38,221 bases of DNA from NCBI GenBank assembly GCA_903872565.1, contig CAIQLG010000035.1, forward strand, positions 1 through 38,221, given 5' to 3'. Shown in pieces: positions 17,185 to 27,800 of the stretch. How positions within the stretch are numbered: position 1 is the stretch's first letter; every line of letters starts with the position of its first letter. This stretch comes from an uncultured Lentisphaerota bacterium (GTDB lineage Bacteria; Verrucomicrobiota; Lentisphaeria; Victivallales; GWF2-50-93). Position numbers and translations under genes: made by a program. Under the pieces are notes generated by a model. The model searched no databases. It was not told where the DNA came from and worked only from the letters and a program-made list of their open reading frames with translations.

Positions 17185-17212
17185 AGTATAACCCAATTCT
17201 GTTTTTTTTCAA
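17185..17212 (-). promoter_or_regulatory. Sigma70-type promoter of the SPFH-ATPase operon
   Basis: On the minus strand TTGAAA (17207-17212) and TATACT (17185-17190) are separated by 16 bases that start with an A-tract. This is the best promoter match upstream of the five-gene operon and would give a leader of about 58 bases. Confidence 0.6.
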
Positions 17213-17284
17213 CACCACATCAAAATACATCAGATATAGGAAATTAAATCTGTTCCCTTTTTGCTATAGGTTTTCTGAGTTTCA

Positions 17285-17942
17285 GTAAAAAACCCCGTCC
17301 AAAGGGCGGGGCATTGTTTAATCCCCCCAGAGAGGGGTAGTACGCTTACCCCAGAGGGGCAAGCGAGTCGTCCCGCAATTCAGGTGTTTAGTTAAATTTT
17401 AACTGGAGTTGTTCTTGTATACGTTCTTTCTTTTCTTGGTACTTAACGTACTTACGGATCATCTCGGCATCAAGCCCAACAGTATCGTCGCAATATCCTG
17501 GTGCCCAGAAATGATTGCCCCAATACTTTTTGATACGAAGTTCGCTAAACATACTGAAAACTCTTATCGCACTACGCCCCTTAACCTTGCCAACAAAATC
17601 AGAAATCGACAACTTGGGAGGGATCATGGCGATCAAATGCACATGATCCAACTGCATGTTCAATTCCACGACTTCGCTGTTTGTCTGCTCGGTAAACATC
17701 TGAATGCAAATCTTGGCCTCATGACCAACTTGTCCATCCAAAACTCGATATCGATATTTTGGAACCCAAACAAGATGATATTGGCAATGCCACAATGTAT
17801 GTGTTAGTTTACGAAATCTGCTCATTGCTACTTCCTTTCTCCTGGTCGCGGGAACGACTGGAGTTAAAGTCGTAGTGAGCAGTCATTTCGGCAAAGCCTC
17901 ATAACTATGACCCCGTCCAAAGAACGGGGATTTTTAGGATGC
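17285..17942 (-). mobile_element. IS200/IS605-family insertion (tnpA only)
   Basis: A lone tnpA is flanked by imperfect hairpins, as in IS200. At the 3' side, 17290-17310 forms CCCCGTCC-AAA-GGGCGGGG, with six T residues after it on the minus strand, and 17344-17366 forms CGCTT-CCCC / GGGG-AAGCG. At the 5' side, 17911-17929 reads CCCCGT-CCAAAGA-ACGGGG followed by ATTTTT. The CCCCGTCCAAAG sequence is common to both ends. Exact ends and the cleavage-site tetranucleotides cannot be fixed by eye, so the coordinates are approximate. It lies between the SPFH operon and the four-helix-bundle remnant. Confidence 0.7.
17388..17825 (-). CDS. tnpA: IS200-type Y1 transposase TnpA
   Basis: This 145-residue protein has the usual size for the family (~130-155). 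The HUH metal-binding motif is visible as QLDHVHLIAMIPP, the catalytic tyrosine probably in IRKYVKYQE, and family blocks YHLVWVPKYRYRVL and YWGNHFWAPGY are clear. TnpA cuts single-stranded DNA at hairpin ends and moves the element by a peel-and-paste route. The gene looks intact. GGAAAGGAAG about 6 bases upstream supports ATG 17825. No tnpB is adjacent. Confidence 0.92.
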   Translation of the reverse strand: MSRFRKLTHTLWHCQYHLVWVPKYRYRVLDGQVGHEAKICIQMFTEQTNSEVVELNMQLDHVHLIAMIPPKLSISDFVGKVKGRSAIRVFSMFSELRIKKYWGNHFWAPGYCDDTVGLDAEMIRKYVKYQEKKERIQEQLQLKFN

Positions 17943-17993
17943 ATTAAATAGGAAGAATGGGATTTATGAGACGAGACAGATTGAATAATTACC

Positions 17994-18263
17994 CTATCGC
18001 CCATTTCTTTGTTGTTCTCTCGCCCGTAGACGGGCGCTGGCCATGCGTTCGCGGAGGCCACCCTGCCTGAGAAAATCTTTCTCCAGACGGCGAAGCTGCT
18101 GGTCAACAAGATAGTTGGCCTGATGAATAAGGCAGATTGCGATGTTGGCGACGACTTCCGGCGGGCGGGTCTCCACAAATGCGCGGTAGTCCTCGTAGGT
18201 CTGTGGGATCTTTCGTCCCAGCTTGCGGACATATTGCGCCTCTTTGGAATCCTTGTTATTAAG
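17994..18263 (-). pseudogene. C-terminal remnant of a four-helix-bundle suffix-domain protein
   Basis: The reading frame contains KDSKEAQYVRKLG, YEDYRAFVETRPPEVVANIA and RLEKDFLRQGGLRERMASARL, the hallmark of the four helix bundle suffix domain (TIGR04258) that normally follows a 23S-IVS-type four-helix bundle. Here the ~110-residue N-terminal bundle is missing. The frame upstream of KDSKEA (to an ATG at 18347) has no family similarity and runs into the start of the phosphatase gene on the other strand. It is best read as a truncated gene; translation from an internal start cannot be excluded. Confidence 0.65.
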
Positions 18264-18282
18264 AATTGGCAAAATTTTTCCC

Positions 18283-18310
18283 TTGCAATTTCTGCAAAAG
18301 CCGTTAAGAT
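18283..18310 (+). promoter_or_regulatory. Possible promoter of the phosphatase-rpiB/glyA unit
   Basis: TTGCAA (18283-18288) and TAAGAT (18305-18310) are 16 bases apart, with a T-rich stretch before the start codon at 18342. The match is moderate, but the position just upstream of the first gene is suitable. Confidence 0.35.
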
Positions 18311-18341
18311 TGTTTTTTCGATGTAAAACCGGGATTTTCCG

Positions 18342-18812
18342 ATGCATATTTTATTTGTTTGTTCAGGGAACACCTGCAGGAGCCCGATGGCGGAAGCCTA
18401 CTTCCGACATCTTGCCGAAAAGGCGAAGCTCCGCGGCGTGACCGTGTCGTCCGCGGGAACTTTCACCAGCTCCGGAACTGGAGCGTCGCAGGCATCCATT
18501 GCGGTGATGAAAAAATACGGAATAGATATTTCAACTCACAAATCATCCTCGCTTGGCGCGGATATCATAGGAAAGGCCGATCTGATTGTCGCCATGACAC
18601 AGGCACACAGGATTCACGTCGGCTCGATTGACTCGTCGGCACTCAGAAAGACCCGGCTTCTTCTCGAATATGCAGACAGGATTGGGGAGGACATCTCCGA
18701 TCCTTTCGGGACGGACAAGAATGTCTATTCCCTCTGTTTCGAGGAGATGAAACCTGCACTCGACAATCTTTTTCTTGACATAAAAAATAAAACGAAAGGA
18801 AGAAATAAATGA
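18342..18812 (+). CDS. Low-molecular-weight phosphatase, probably protein-arginine type (YwlE-like)
   Basis: This 156-residue protein has the P-loop CX5R as CSGNTCRSP (Cys7, Arg13) and the general acid in DISDPFG (Asp120), as in LMW-PTP enzymes. The residue after Asn in the P-loop is Thr. In Bacillus YwlE the equivalent Thr selects for phospho-arginine, whereas tyrosine phosphatases have Ile (GNICRS), so arginine phosphatase activity is inferred. The next gene starts within its stop (ATGA, 18809-18812). YwlE, RpiB and GlyA are also neighbours in Bacillus, which supports the assignment. No arginine kinase (McsB) is in the window. The RBS is weak (CGGGAT). Confidence 0.85.
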   Translation: MHILFVCSGNTCRSPMAEAYFRHLAEKAKLRGVTVSSAGTFTSSGTGASQASIAVMKKYGIDISTHKSSSLGADIIGKADLIVAMTQAHRIHVGSIDSSALRKTRLLLEYADRIGEDISDPFGTDKNVYSLCFEEMKPALDNLFLDIKNKTKGRNK

Positions 18813-20530
18813 GTTACATAAAGGACTGGTTCGGGGGACAAACAAGAATCGGAGTCGGCTCGGATCATGGCGGATTCGAATTCAAGGGCAAGATCATCGC
18901 GCATCTCATCGGAAAAGGGCTGAAGCCGGTGGACTTTGGCCCGTTCTCTCTTGAGCCCGAGGATGATTACTCGGATTTTGCCGGAAAACTTGCTTTCGAT
19001 CTGTCGAAGGGGCTGATTGACTGCGGGATTCTAATCTGCAGATCAGGAGTCGGGATGTCTGTTAACGCCAACAGGTTCCACAATGTGAGGGCGGCCGTCG
19101 CGTATGATGCGAAAACCGCAAAATCATCCAGAAATCACAACTGCTCGAACATACTCATCCTCGCCGGGGACTGCACTGACTACGCGAAGGCCGAGGAAAT
19201 CATTTCGGCCTGGCTGGCGACTCCATTCAGCAGAGAGGAACGGCATCTCAGGAGACTCGAGAAGATAGAGCAAAATTCCTGCGACGAGATTTCTGCAATT
19301 CGGCACACCGACCCGGAGATGGCCGCTATGCTCGACAGTGAAAAGAAACGGCAGGACGAGGGGATCGAACTTATCGCGTCGGAAAACTTTGCGAGTTGCG
19401 CTATCAGGGCGGCGCAGGGGACAGTCCTCACCAACAAGTATGCAGAAGGCTACCCAGGCAAGCGCTATTACAACGGATGCGAATTTGTTGACGAGGTGGA
19501 ATCATGCGCCATATCGAGGGCGTGCAAACTTTTCGGTGCCGAAGCTGCGAATGTCCAGGCGCACTCGGGAAGCCAGGCCAACATGGCCGCATATTTCGCA
19601 CTGATCAATCCCGGCGACACTGTCCTTGCAATGGATCTCGCGCATGGCGGGCATCTTACTCACGGGCATCCCATGAATTTCAGCGGCATGCTCTACAAGA
19701 TTGTGGCGTATGGAGTTGATCGCGAGACGGAAATGCTTGACTACGAGAACATAAGAAAACTGGCAGAAGAAAATAAACCAAAACTGATCATGGTAGGGGC
19801 CAGCGCATATCCGAGAACCATTGATTTTGCAAAATTCAAGGAAATAGCGGACATGGTCGGGGCGAAACTTGTAGTTGACATGGCGCATATCGCGGGGCTC
19901 GTGGCGGCAGGAGAACATCCCAGCCCGGTTCCTTTCGCCGACATAGTCACTTCGACCACGCACAAGACACTCAGAGGGCCGCGGTCCGGGCTTATTGTCT
20001 GCAAGGAGGAACACATAAAAGCGGTGAACTCCAAAATATTCCCCGGGCTCCAGGGTGGCCCAATGATGCACACGATCGCGGCAAAGGCGATATGCTTCCA
20101 GGAGGCGATGTCCGACGAATTCAAGACATACCAGAGACAGGTCAGGAAAAATGCGGCAAAACTCGCATCGGAACTGACGAATCTGGGCTTCAGAATCGTG
20201 TCCGGTGGAACGGACAACCATCTGATGCTCGTTGATCTCAGGCCGAAGAAAACGACCGGGAAAATCGCGGCGGCTGTCCTTGACAAGGCCAAGATAACAG
20301 TCAACAAGAACATGATTCCTTTTGATCCGGAGAAACCTTTCGTGACGAGCGGAATAAGGGTTGGAAGCCCGGCCGTGACGACACGGGGGATGAAGGAGAA
20401 GGAAATGGGGTTGATTGCCGATTGGATCGAAAGGGCTGTTTCAAATCCTGAGAACGATAAGATCCTCGGTGAAATCGCGGCGGAAGTGACTGAATTGACG
20501 AGGAATTTCCCCCTCCCGAGATTTCTGTGA
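18809..20530 (+). CDS. glyA: RpiB-GlyA fusion: ribose-5-phosphate isomerase B / serine hydroxymethyltransferase
   Basis: This is a 573-residue two-enzyme protein. Residues 1-~150 are RpiB: VGSDHGG (Asp19, His20 for ring opening), [17 protein letters not shown] (catalytic Cys77; RSG instead of the commoner GTG) and RAAVAYD. This part interconverts ribose-5- and ribulose-5-phosphate. Residues ~160-573 are a full-length [43 protein letters not shown] and the PLP lysine in [14 protein letters not shown] (Lys386), ending [15 protein letters not shown]. This part makes glycine and methylene-THF from serine. Catalytic residues of both halves are present, with no stop or frame break between them. It is coupled by ATGA overlap to the phosphatase gene. 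Confidence 0.93.
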   Translation: MSYIKDWFGGQTRIGVGSDHGGFEFKGKIIAHLIGKGLKPVDFGPFSLEPEDDYSDFAGKLAFDLSKGLIDCGILICRSGVGMSVNANRFHNVRAAVAYDAKTAKSSRNHNCSNILILAGDCTDYAKAEEIISAWLATPFSREERHLRRLEKIEQNSCDEISAIRHTDPEMAAMLDSEKKRQDEGIELIASENFASCAIRAAQGTVLTNKYAEGYPGKRYYNGCEFVDEVESCAISRACKLFGAEAANVQAHSGSQANMAAYFALINPGDTVLAMDLAHGGHLTHGHPMNFSGMLYKIVAYGVDRETEMLDYENIRKLAEENKPKLIMVGASAYPRTIDFAKFKEIADMVGAKLVVDMAHIAGLVAAGEHPSPVPFADIVTSTTHKTLRGPRSGLIVCKEEHIKAVNSKIFPGLQGGPMMHTIAAKAICFQEAMSDEFKTYQRQVRKNAAKLASELTNLGFRIVSGGTDNHLMLVDLRPKKTTGKIAAAVLDKAKITVNKNMIPFDPEKPFVTSGIRVGSPAVTTRGMKEKEMGLIADWIERAVSNPENDKILGEIAAEVTELTRNFPLPRFL

Positions 20531-20716
20531 GCGAGGAGAGGAAAGAGGGCGTCCCGCCCTGCGGTAGGAGGAAAGAAATGGGAATTATGGGAGAAATGCG
20601 AATTATGGAAGCAAGAAGGCAACAAGAGAGAGGTTATATACTTCCCATGCTTCCCATAACTCCCATATCTTCAGTTCTTAGGAATAGTGGAAGAAGCAAT
20701 TTAGCAAAAGGGGCCA
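20531..20716. repeat. Spacer with imperfect inverted repeats
   Basis: After the fusion gene, AGGGC-GTCCC-GCCCT (20546-20560) is a short hairpin. ATGGGAATTATGGGAG (20578-20593) is matched in inverted orientation by TTCCCATAACTCCCAT (20651-20666) at 14 of 16 positions, so the transcript could fold back over ~90 bases. Neither hairpin has a T-tract, so they are not standard terminators. No gene is seen. Confidence 0.5.
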
Positions 20717-21433
20717 ATGGCTGACCAGGATGTTTTTAGAGAAACCGCTTTCCCTGATATGGAGGAAAGATTTTTCACAATATGTTCCCTGATCGGGATT
20801 TTCGCATCATTCCTCGCTGCAGGACTTCTTCGTTCTTTCTTTCCCGCAGAAAGCATTTTCTTCATTTTCGTCCTTCCTCAGATTATGACAATGGGGTTTA
20901 TTCTTGTGACAGCCTACTTCTTCAGAAAGGAAGGCGAGTGGATTTTCATTTTTCCGCTTCTCATTGAAAAACCGCTCGGCTTCAATTTCAAAGATGCGAT
21001 TTGCGCCGAAATGATCATTTTCCCGCTGGTGACGCTTATGACTCTGTTCACTATTTTTTGCGCTCAAAAAGTCGGAGTTGAACTGAAAGATCCATACATA
21101 CTAACCGTAATCAAGTCTAGCGATTTATACGGGAAAGTCATAATTTTCATTTCAGTGGCGGTGTTAGCCCCGTTGGTCGAGGAAGTCATGTTCAGGAATG
21201 TCCTGTTTCATTTCTTCAACAAGCTTATGAGCCGGGGAGTTTTCCTTTCTGCCGTGCTGACTTCGCTGATTTTCGCGCTGATGCATGGGGAATGGTATTT
21301 CATCCCAGGTCTTTTCATTCTCGGAATGAGCTTCCAGCTTCTTATGATCCGCAGGAAATCGCTGACATCTTCCATCCTCATGCATTCCATGCACAATACG
21401 ATCTCGGTCGGGCTCATGATCCTATTTAATTAA
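20717..21433 (+). CDS. CPBP-family intramembrane metalloprotease (CAAX/Abi type)
   Basis: This 238-residue protein has six to seven hydrophobic segments. The family motifs appear in order: EEVMFRN (Glu155, Glu156, Arg160), FALMHGE (His190) and HSMHN (His223, His226, Asn227). These form the intramembrane metal site of CAAX-processing and bacteriocin-immunity-type (Abi) proteases. The bacterial substrate is unknown. The RBS is weak (AAAAGGGG four bases before the start). No lantibiotic or prenylation genes are nearby to suggest a partner. Confidence 0.87.
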   Translation: MADQDVFRETAFPDMEERFFTICSLIGIFASFLAAGLLRSFFPAESIFFIFVLPQIMTMGFILVTAYFFRKEGEWIFIFPLLIEKPLGFNFKDAICAEMIIFPLVTLMTLFTIFCAQKVGVELKDPYILTVIKSSDLYGKVIIFISVAVLAPLVEEVMFRNVLFHFFNKLMSRGVFLSAVLTSLIFALMHGEWYFIPGLFILGMSFQLLMIRRKSLTSSILMHSMHNTISVGLMILFN

Positions 21434-21511
21434 CCGGCTATGCCGGGGTTTAGGGTTTAGGGTAATTTGGAAAAAACTGAATAACCAATATCGAACCCCA
21501 CTTCGCACTTG

Positions 21512-21638
21512 AACTTAACCGGCTGCGCCGGGACTTATGTAGCCGCCTCCATGTTGGAGGCGACACGGCCAACATGGCCGTGGCTACAAGTTTCAAGCCA
21601 TACGGCATTCCTTCGAAAAATACAATTTCCTATACGAT
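21512..21638. repeat. R2 structured repeat, copy 2
   Basis: This copy lies upstream of the giant gene and is almost identical over 127 bases to copy 3, downstream of it, in the same orientation; I see one or two differences (CTGCGCC versus CTGAGCC near the start). It includes the GTAGCC/GGCTAC core and the tail AAGCCATACGGCATTCC. The preceding bases 21434-21511 hold another AACCGGCTATGCCGG hairpin and no gene. Confidence 0.85.
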
Positions 21639-21760
21639 CGAGCTACGAGGGGCAGGCACGGAATTTCCAATGATGAAGGAATGTTAATGGCAAGAATGGG
21701 AGAGAGAAGGCAATAGAATATATAAGTCTCATTAAATTTAATAAATATATAAAAAAAACC

Positions 21761-21790
21761 TTGAAATAACATAAAATGAAGGTATATAAT
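21761..21790 (+). promoter_or_regulatory. Strong sigma70-type promoter of the giant gene
   Basis: TTGAAA (21761-21766) and a perfect TATAAT (21785-21790) are 18 bases apart in very A/T-rich sequence. Transcription would begin near 21797 and leave a leader of about 80 bases before the ATG at 21878, which has a near-perfect AGGAGG five bases upstream. Confidence 0.7.
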
Positions 21791-21877
21791 AATGAACAGC
21801 TTTATGGATTTATATGGGCTATTTGAGGGAGTCAAATAAAATTTAACGAATAAAATAATATATTACAGGAGGTAGTT

Positions 21878-24800
21878 ATGAAAGGGTTCAAGAGTATGTT
21901 CTCCCAGGCTCTCATAGGCTTGGAGCACGTTTCCAAAGCGGATCTTATGATAAATTTAAAAAATATAAGGAGACCCAAAGTGAGTATTCATCCCCCCAAT
22001 AAACTGCTCGCCTCCCTTTTTATAGCTGCAACCGCTTTGCTGTTGACAGCCAGCAATGCGATGGCCGTCCCTCTAATTTCGACAGACACAACTACTTTGA
22101 CCGCAACCTGCGAGGAGGGAACAAATCCAGCAACCGCTACCACTTTTACGGTGAGAAATGGTGGTACAGGTGCCAATCCGTTACTTTATACGTTCGTTAT
22201 GGGGACTTATAATGGGGGAGGGAACTGGGGAACAACTGCTACGGTCAACATAAGTCCCAGTAGTGGTTCCTCCGCAGAAGGAGCTACAGCAACGACTCAC
22301 ACAGTTAATTTCAATAATGTTAATACCTTGTCAGCAGGAATTTACTCCGTAGTAATAACAGTAACGGATAACGGTAGCGTGGCCCCACCAGTTCCAGCAA
22401 CTTCAGACATAACTTTAACCTTGACTGTTACCGACCCATCGAAAGCGGATATAGCAAGTTTAACATCTCTTCAGAATCCTAATGGGGATAATGTCTGGTA
22501 TGCTGCTGTAGGACAAAATCCGATGCAAGGACCTCCACCTACGACTTTTACCACTAAAACATTCACAATCAATAATATCAACGCGGCTGCACCCACTGTC
22601 GGTGACAGCTTGAATTATACAGTGTCGATAGCTTATTCTGCTGGTGGTAGCAACTGGATATCCTGTTCCCCTGCATCCGGTACAATTATAGGAGGTGGAA
22701 GCCAAATTGTAACTGTGACCTACGACACCACGCTCCTGCCCGTGAGTGCTAGTCCCTACACGGCTACCATCACAGTGACAAACACTGATGATCCAACGAA
22801 TGCACCCTATATTATGACACGAGTTCATGTTGGAGAGCAAGTACTCAACTACCCAGACAATGGCTGTCTGGTGTCGGGAAACGTGGAATTATTTGTCCCA
22901 TGGGCGGGGAACGGCAGCTATACTGATCAGATTGCCAATGATATAGGTCAGAATCTTGTTTTCCCACCCGCTGTCCCCCTAGACCAGGGGCCAAATGTTT
23001 TTACTGTGGTTAATGGGGGAACTGCCCCTGTTACTTATTCTGTGCCGGTCACATACAATAACCCAGGTTATATCAATTGGCTGTCGGTAGGAATTCTTCC
23101 TAGCGTAATTTATTATGACTCCGCCAACACGGGTTTAACCTCCACTATAACATTGACAACATCAGCCTGTCAAAAGTTTTTCCCTACCGGAACTTATACA
23201 GCAACTATAAATTTCACCTATGGCTCCACTATAACTCCTATTACTGTTGTTCTTCGTGTCGGCCCAAAAATCTATATTGACAATAACATTACCACCTATC
23301 TCAATGAAGACAGAGTCGTCAGAGCGGATAATGGTCCGACTATCAATTTGCCAGCGATTGGTGTGAATGAATCGCCAGCCCCTACTACCTTCAATATCTA
23401 TCTGCCTGGGGATTCAGCTCCGACTGGTGCAATCTGGGCCTGGCAGAAATACGTCAACTATTGCCCACCAAACGTCGGGCCGCGCTACCGCACTTTAGGG
23501 GATGCATTATCAGAGGTCATTGTGACTGCTGGAGTTAACTCCAACTACCTTGAATATTCAATTCAGCGTGGTGGTTATAACAGCGGTACCTGGATGAGCG
23601 TTGACGTGGATAAAGGCATACTGACTTCTCCTAATGACACCGTGCCCGTCACGATCACCTATGACACCACCAATCTGGCGGCCGGAAGCTATGTAGGCTA
23701 TATTTTGGTCAATGGAAAGGATTGGAGCGGAAATAAGGCGGCAAACAGTTGCTTTGATATTACCACCCTAAATTTAGCCAATCCTGCCTCTGGCATAACT
23801 ACCGACCCTATGTGGGACGGTAATTACATAAAAGTTAATCTGACGGTTAACCCGCCCACCATCGCTGTAGATGAAGCGACACAGACCATCATTGTTTCCC
23901 AGGGCAGTCTCCCAGGAACGCAAACCTTTAAAGTCTGGAACGAGTTTGCCTGGGGCACCCTCGAATACTCGCTTTCAACAGTATATCTGACTGGACAGCC
24001 AGGATGGTTGACTGTCAGCGACAGCGATCCCAATCATACGTCAAAGGATGAGAATAACAAAAACACCATAACGATCGGCTATAACACCTCCGGCCTGAAA
24101 GTTGGGACACATAAGGCAAATATTGTAATAACTTCTCCTAACGCCTCAAACTCGCCATTCCTCGTCAACGTTGAACTTATTGTAACCGGCCCCATAATCG
24201 CGACGAACAGAATAGAACTACACCCGTCATGTATTATTGGCAAAACACCTAGTGACGAGCTAACATTCAATGTATGGAATGCTGGGCAGACAGGAAGCAC
24301 TCTCAATTTCTCCGTTACCGCCACTTCCGAAGATGAATGGCTTTCTGTCACTCCTACTACTGGCTCCTCCGCTAATCCTGCCGGGACACCTGTCGTGGTA
24401 CCTGTCACTGTCAATTATGCTACCACAAAACTGCTCTCTGGAGTCTATAACGGAACGATAACGATAACGAATACGGATGATGGATCAACAGTGGATATTC
24501 CAGTTACATTGACAGTCATTGCTCCTCAGATCGCCACCAACCTTACGACGATCAATCGGACTATAAATTATGGTGGTACACCTTCTCCTGCAACCAACAC
24601 TTTCAATGTATGGAACAGCAATATTGCAGAGACAACAGGTGGAGACCCAACTATCCTTAATTTCAGTATTTCAACAGAGGCGACCTGGCTTTCTGTACTT
24701 CCTGCTTCTGGAACTTCAACAGGACCTGCTGATCAGCAGACTATCACCATTACCTACGCAAACACCGCAACATTGTCCCCCGGCATTCATACTGCGATAT

Positions 24801-27800
24801 TGACAATAACTGACCCCAAAGCCTCGAATAATCCGCAGACGGTCACGGTCAACCTCAGTGTGAACGGGCCTAATATAGTGCTGTATCCCACTGAATTAAG
24901 TCCAACCTGGAACAAGGGGTACACGACCCAGGCGAACCTGCCGAACTCTTCTAAAATTTTCACTATAACCAATGATGGCGGGGTTGCTTGCAATTTTACT
25001 ATTTCTGACAATGCTGCCTGGATGCAGTGCAACACGGCATCGCTGACAGCCTTGGCAGCAGGAGCAACATCTGCAAACATCGAAGTTATATATGATCTCA
25101 CAAGCCTGACAGCGGCGGCTTCCCCATATACAGGCGTGATCACGGTTACGAACACCACGATTGGCGCTACCGCCACAATCCTGGTGACATTAACGGTTAA
25201 CCAGCCCGTTATAGCACATTCAGTTTGCGCCACTCAGAGTAAACCTTATGGAGCAGCCAATTCCACGCAGACCGTGAACCTGTGGAACTCGAATAACAGC
25301 GGTACGATTTTAAAATATCAGATTACAGATGATGCCACCTGGCTGACGGTTACAGATTCGGACTCCCCCAATTTTAATTCAACCGGCCCCGGGGATGTAA
25401 ACACATTGACTCTGACTTACAATGTTTCATCCATGGCACCCGGCACTTATAATGCAACAGTGACCATAACCGATCCAAATGCCGTAAATTCCCCGACATT
25501 AATACCTGTTACTCTCATTATAGTTCCACATAGCGTAGTCTTAGACAGAAGCCAGATGAATGTAATTTGTGAAAAAGGGGGAGCCGTTCCGGCACAGCAA
25601 TCCTTCTCTATTACCAACAATGGCATCAGCGCATACGACTATACTGTTGCGTCTAATGTGAACTGGCTCACGCTAAGTTCCGCTGGTGGCAATCTTACGG
25701 CCAGCACGTCAGTGACAGTAGATGTAAACTTTCCGAATGCGCCTACCCTTCCGGCCGGAATATACAATGGCATAATAACTGTCACCGCTGCAGACGGTAC
25801 CGCCAAGACCATAGTGGTGACGCTGACGGTTTATGCTCCCACGATAGCCTTCAGCCCGGTCATTCCGTTGACGGCCAGCACAACAGTGGGATATGTTCCC
25901 ACGCCAGCAACCCTGAGCTTTGACCTCTGGAACTCGGACAGCTCCGGCGAGACGACCCTTAACTACACGTTGAGCAAGAACGTTGACTGGATAGACGACT
26001 TCACACCCAATACCGGAACCTCCACTGGGCCCGGAGATCGCAAAACAATCACGGTCACCTTCAACAATGGTGTCAAGTCTCTGTCCGTGGGATCCCATAC
26101 GGCCACTATAACAATAGCAGACCCGCACGCCTCCAATACGCCTCAGACTGTCACTGTGACGCTTACGGTTGGCCAGGCGTCTGTCGTCATGACACCTCCT
26201 GCACTGACGGTGGATTGCGCCCTCGGCGGAGTTGTCACAGTCCCCGCTACTCTTACAATCCATATGAACAACAACGGCAGCAATCAGTTCAGCTACCATC
26301 TGACGGACAATACCAACTGGCTAAGTTGCGACAACGGCACCGTCAACCCCACCTTTGGCACCATAGCCGCCAACGGATCCCAGACCATAACTGTTTCTTT
26401 CGACAATACCGAAAACCTTACGGCCGGAGTCCATATTGGAACCATAACGCTGACCGACGATGCAAATGGAATTGCCGCTGCAACCGCAACCGTGACTCTG
26501 ACGGTACATGATGCCGACATCGGTGTCAGCCCAGTGGCAATCGTGCAGAGCACTCTTTTCGGAACGGATGCAGCAGATCAGACCTTCGAAGTCTGGAACG
26601 CCGACCAGTCTGGATTCACGACGCTGAACTACACTGTGTCCGAGAACTCGAACTGGTTCTCCCTTTCCTCTTCCAGCGGCAGTTCCGCAGGCCCGGGGGT
26701 CAGGAACACCATCACCATCGATTATACCACGGCCGCGCTTGCCGTGGGGACATATTCCGGCAGCATTATAATATCGGATCCGAAAGCCTCCATTCCGTCC
26801 GTGACGATTCCCGTTTCCTTGACGGTTGTTGGAGCGGACATCATTATGAGCACCGCAACATTGGCTCCCGAATGCGAGGTCGGCGAAGTATTCGACCCCC
26901 TCAACCCCATCCCCGCCGACCAGACTTTCACTATCCGCAATGGCAGTCCGACGGCTGCTCTTAACTACAGCGTGAGCAGCGATGTCGCCTGGATTACATC
27001 GATACTTCCAGGGGGTGCCGCCCCTCTTGCCCCTGATGCCACCATCACCCAGACGGTCAAATATAATCCGGTCGGTCTTGCGGCTGGAATATACAATGGC
27101 ACTATTACAGTGAAAAGCACCAACGACGGCACCACCAAGACCATAGCGGTGACGCTGACGGTACATGCGCCCACGATAGCCACCAGTGCCAGCGCGTTGG
27201 CGGTCAACACCACCGTAGGATATGTTCCGACACCGGCTACGCTGGCCTTCGACCTCTGGAATTCTGACAGCCCGGCAACAGGGTTCAAGACGACCCTTAA
27301 TTACACGTTGAGCAAGAACGTTGACTGGATAACGGTTACAGACTCGGATGCCGGGCACAGCTCGACCGGGCCTTTGGATCACAACACGATTACGATCACC
27401 TTCAACAATGGTGTCAAGTCTTTGCCCGTGGGATCCTATCCGGCCACTATAACGATAGCGGATCCGCATGCCACCAATACGCCTCAGACTGTCACCGTGA
27501 CGCTTACGGTCTCCAACGCCAGCGTCCAGGTCAATCCTATTACTCTGATTGCCAAATGTGAAAAGGGTTTTACCCCGCCTGCGGATAGTTTCACTATAGC
27601 CAATAACGGTATCAGTGCCTATAGTTACCAAGTAGCGGAGAGCATTGATTGGCTTATCTGTTCACCGACCAGTGGTACCATCCCTGCAACAACTTCTGCC
27701 ACAATTGCTGTGACCTACATGGACACGGCCGCCAAGGCACCTGGCAGCTACAATGGCATAATTACCGTAATTAATGAAGTTGACGGTTCTACCACCGCTA

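Noticed and set aside
18266..18288. TTGGCAAAATTTTTCCCTTGC as a sigma54 promoter before the phosphatase
   Set aside because: The GG and GC elements are about five bases too far apart for a -24/-12 site.
17994..18347. Full 117-codon frame as an intact gene
   Set aside because: Only the part after KDSKEA matches the family; the first ~30 codons overlap the divergent phosphatase gene and its promoter and look non-coding.
21445..21465. Two TTTAGGG units, like a plant-type telomere repeat
   Set aside because: Only two copies occur, in an ordinary spacer next to R2-like sequence; chance or decay is simpler.
26321..27631. Long minus-strand open frame inside the giant gene (436 codons)
   Set aside because: It is rich in Arg, Gly and His with repeats that mirror the Ig-like units; it is a shadow of the repetitive coding strand.
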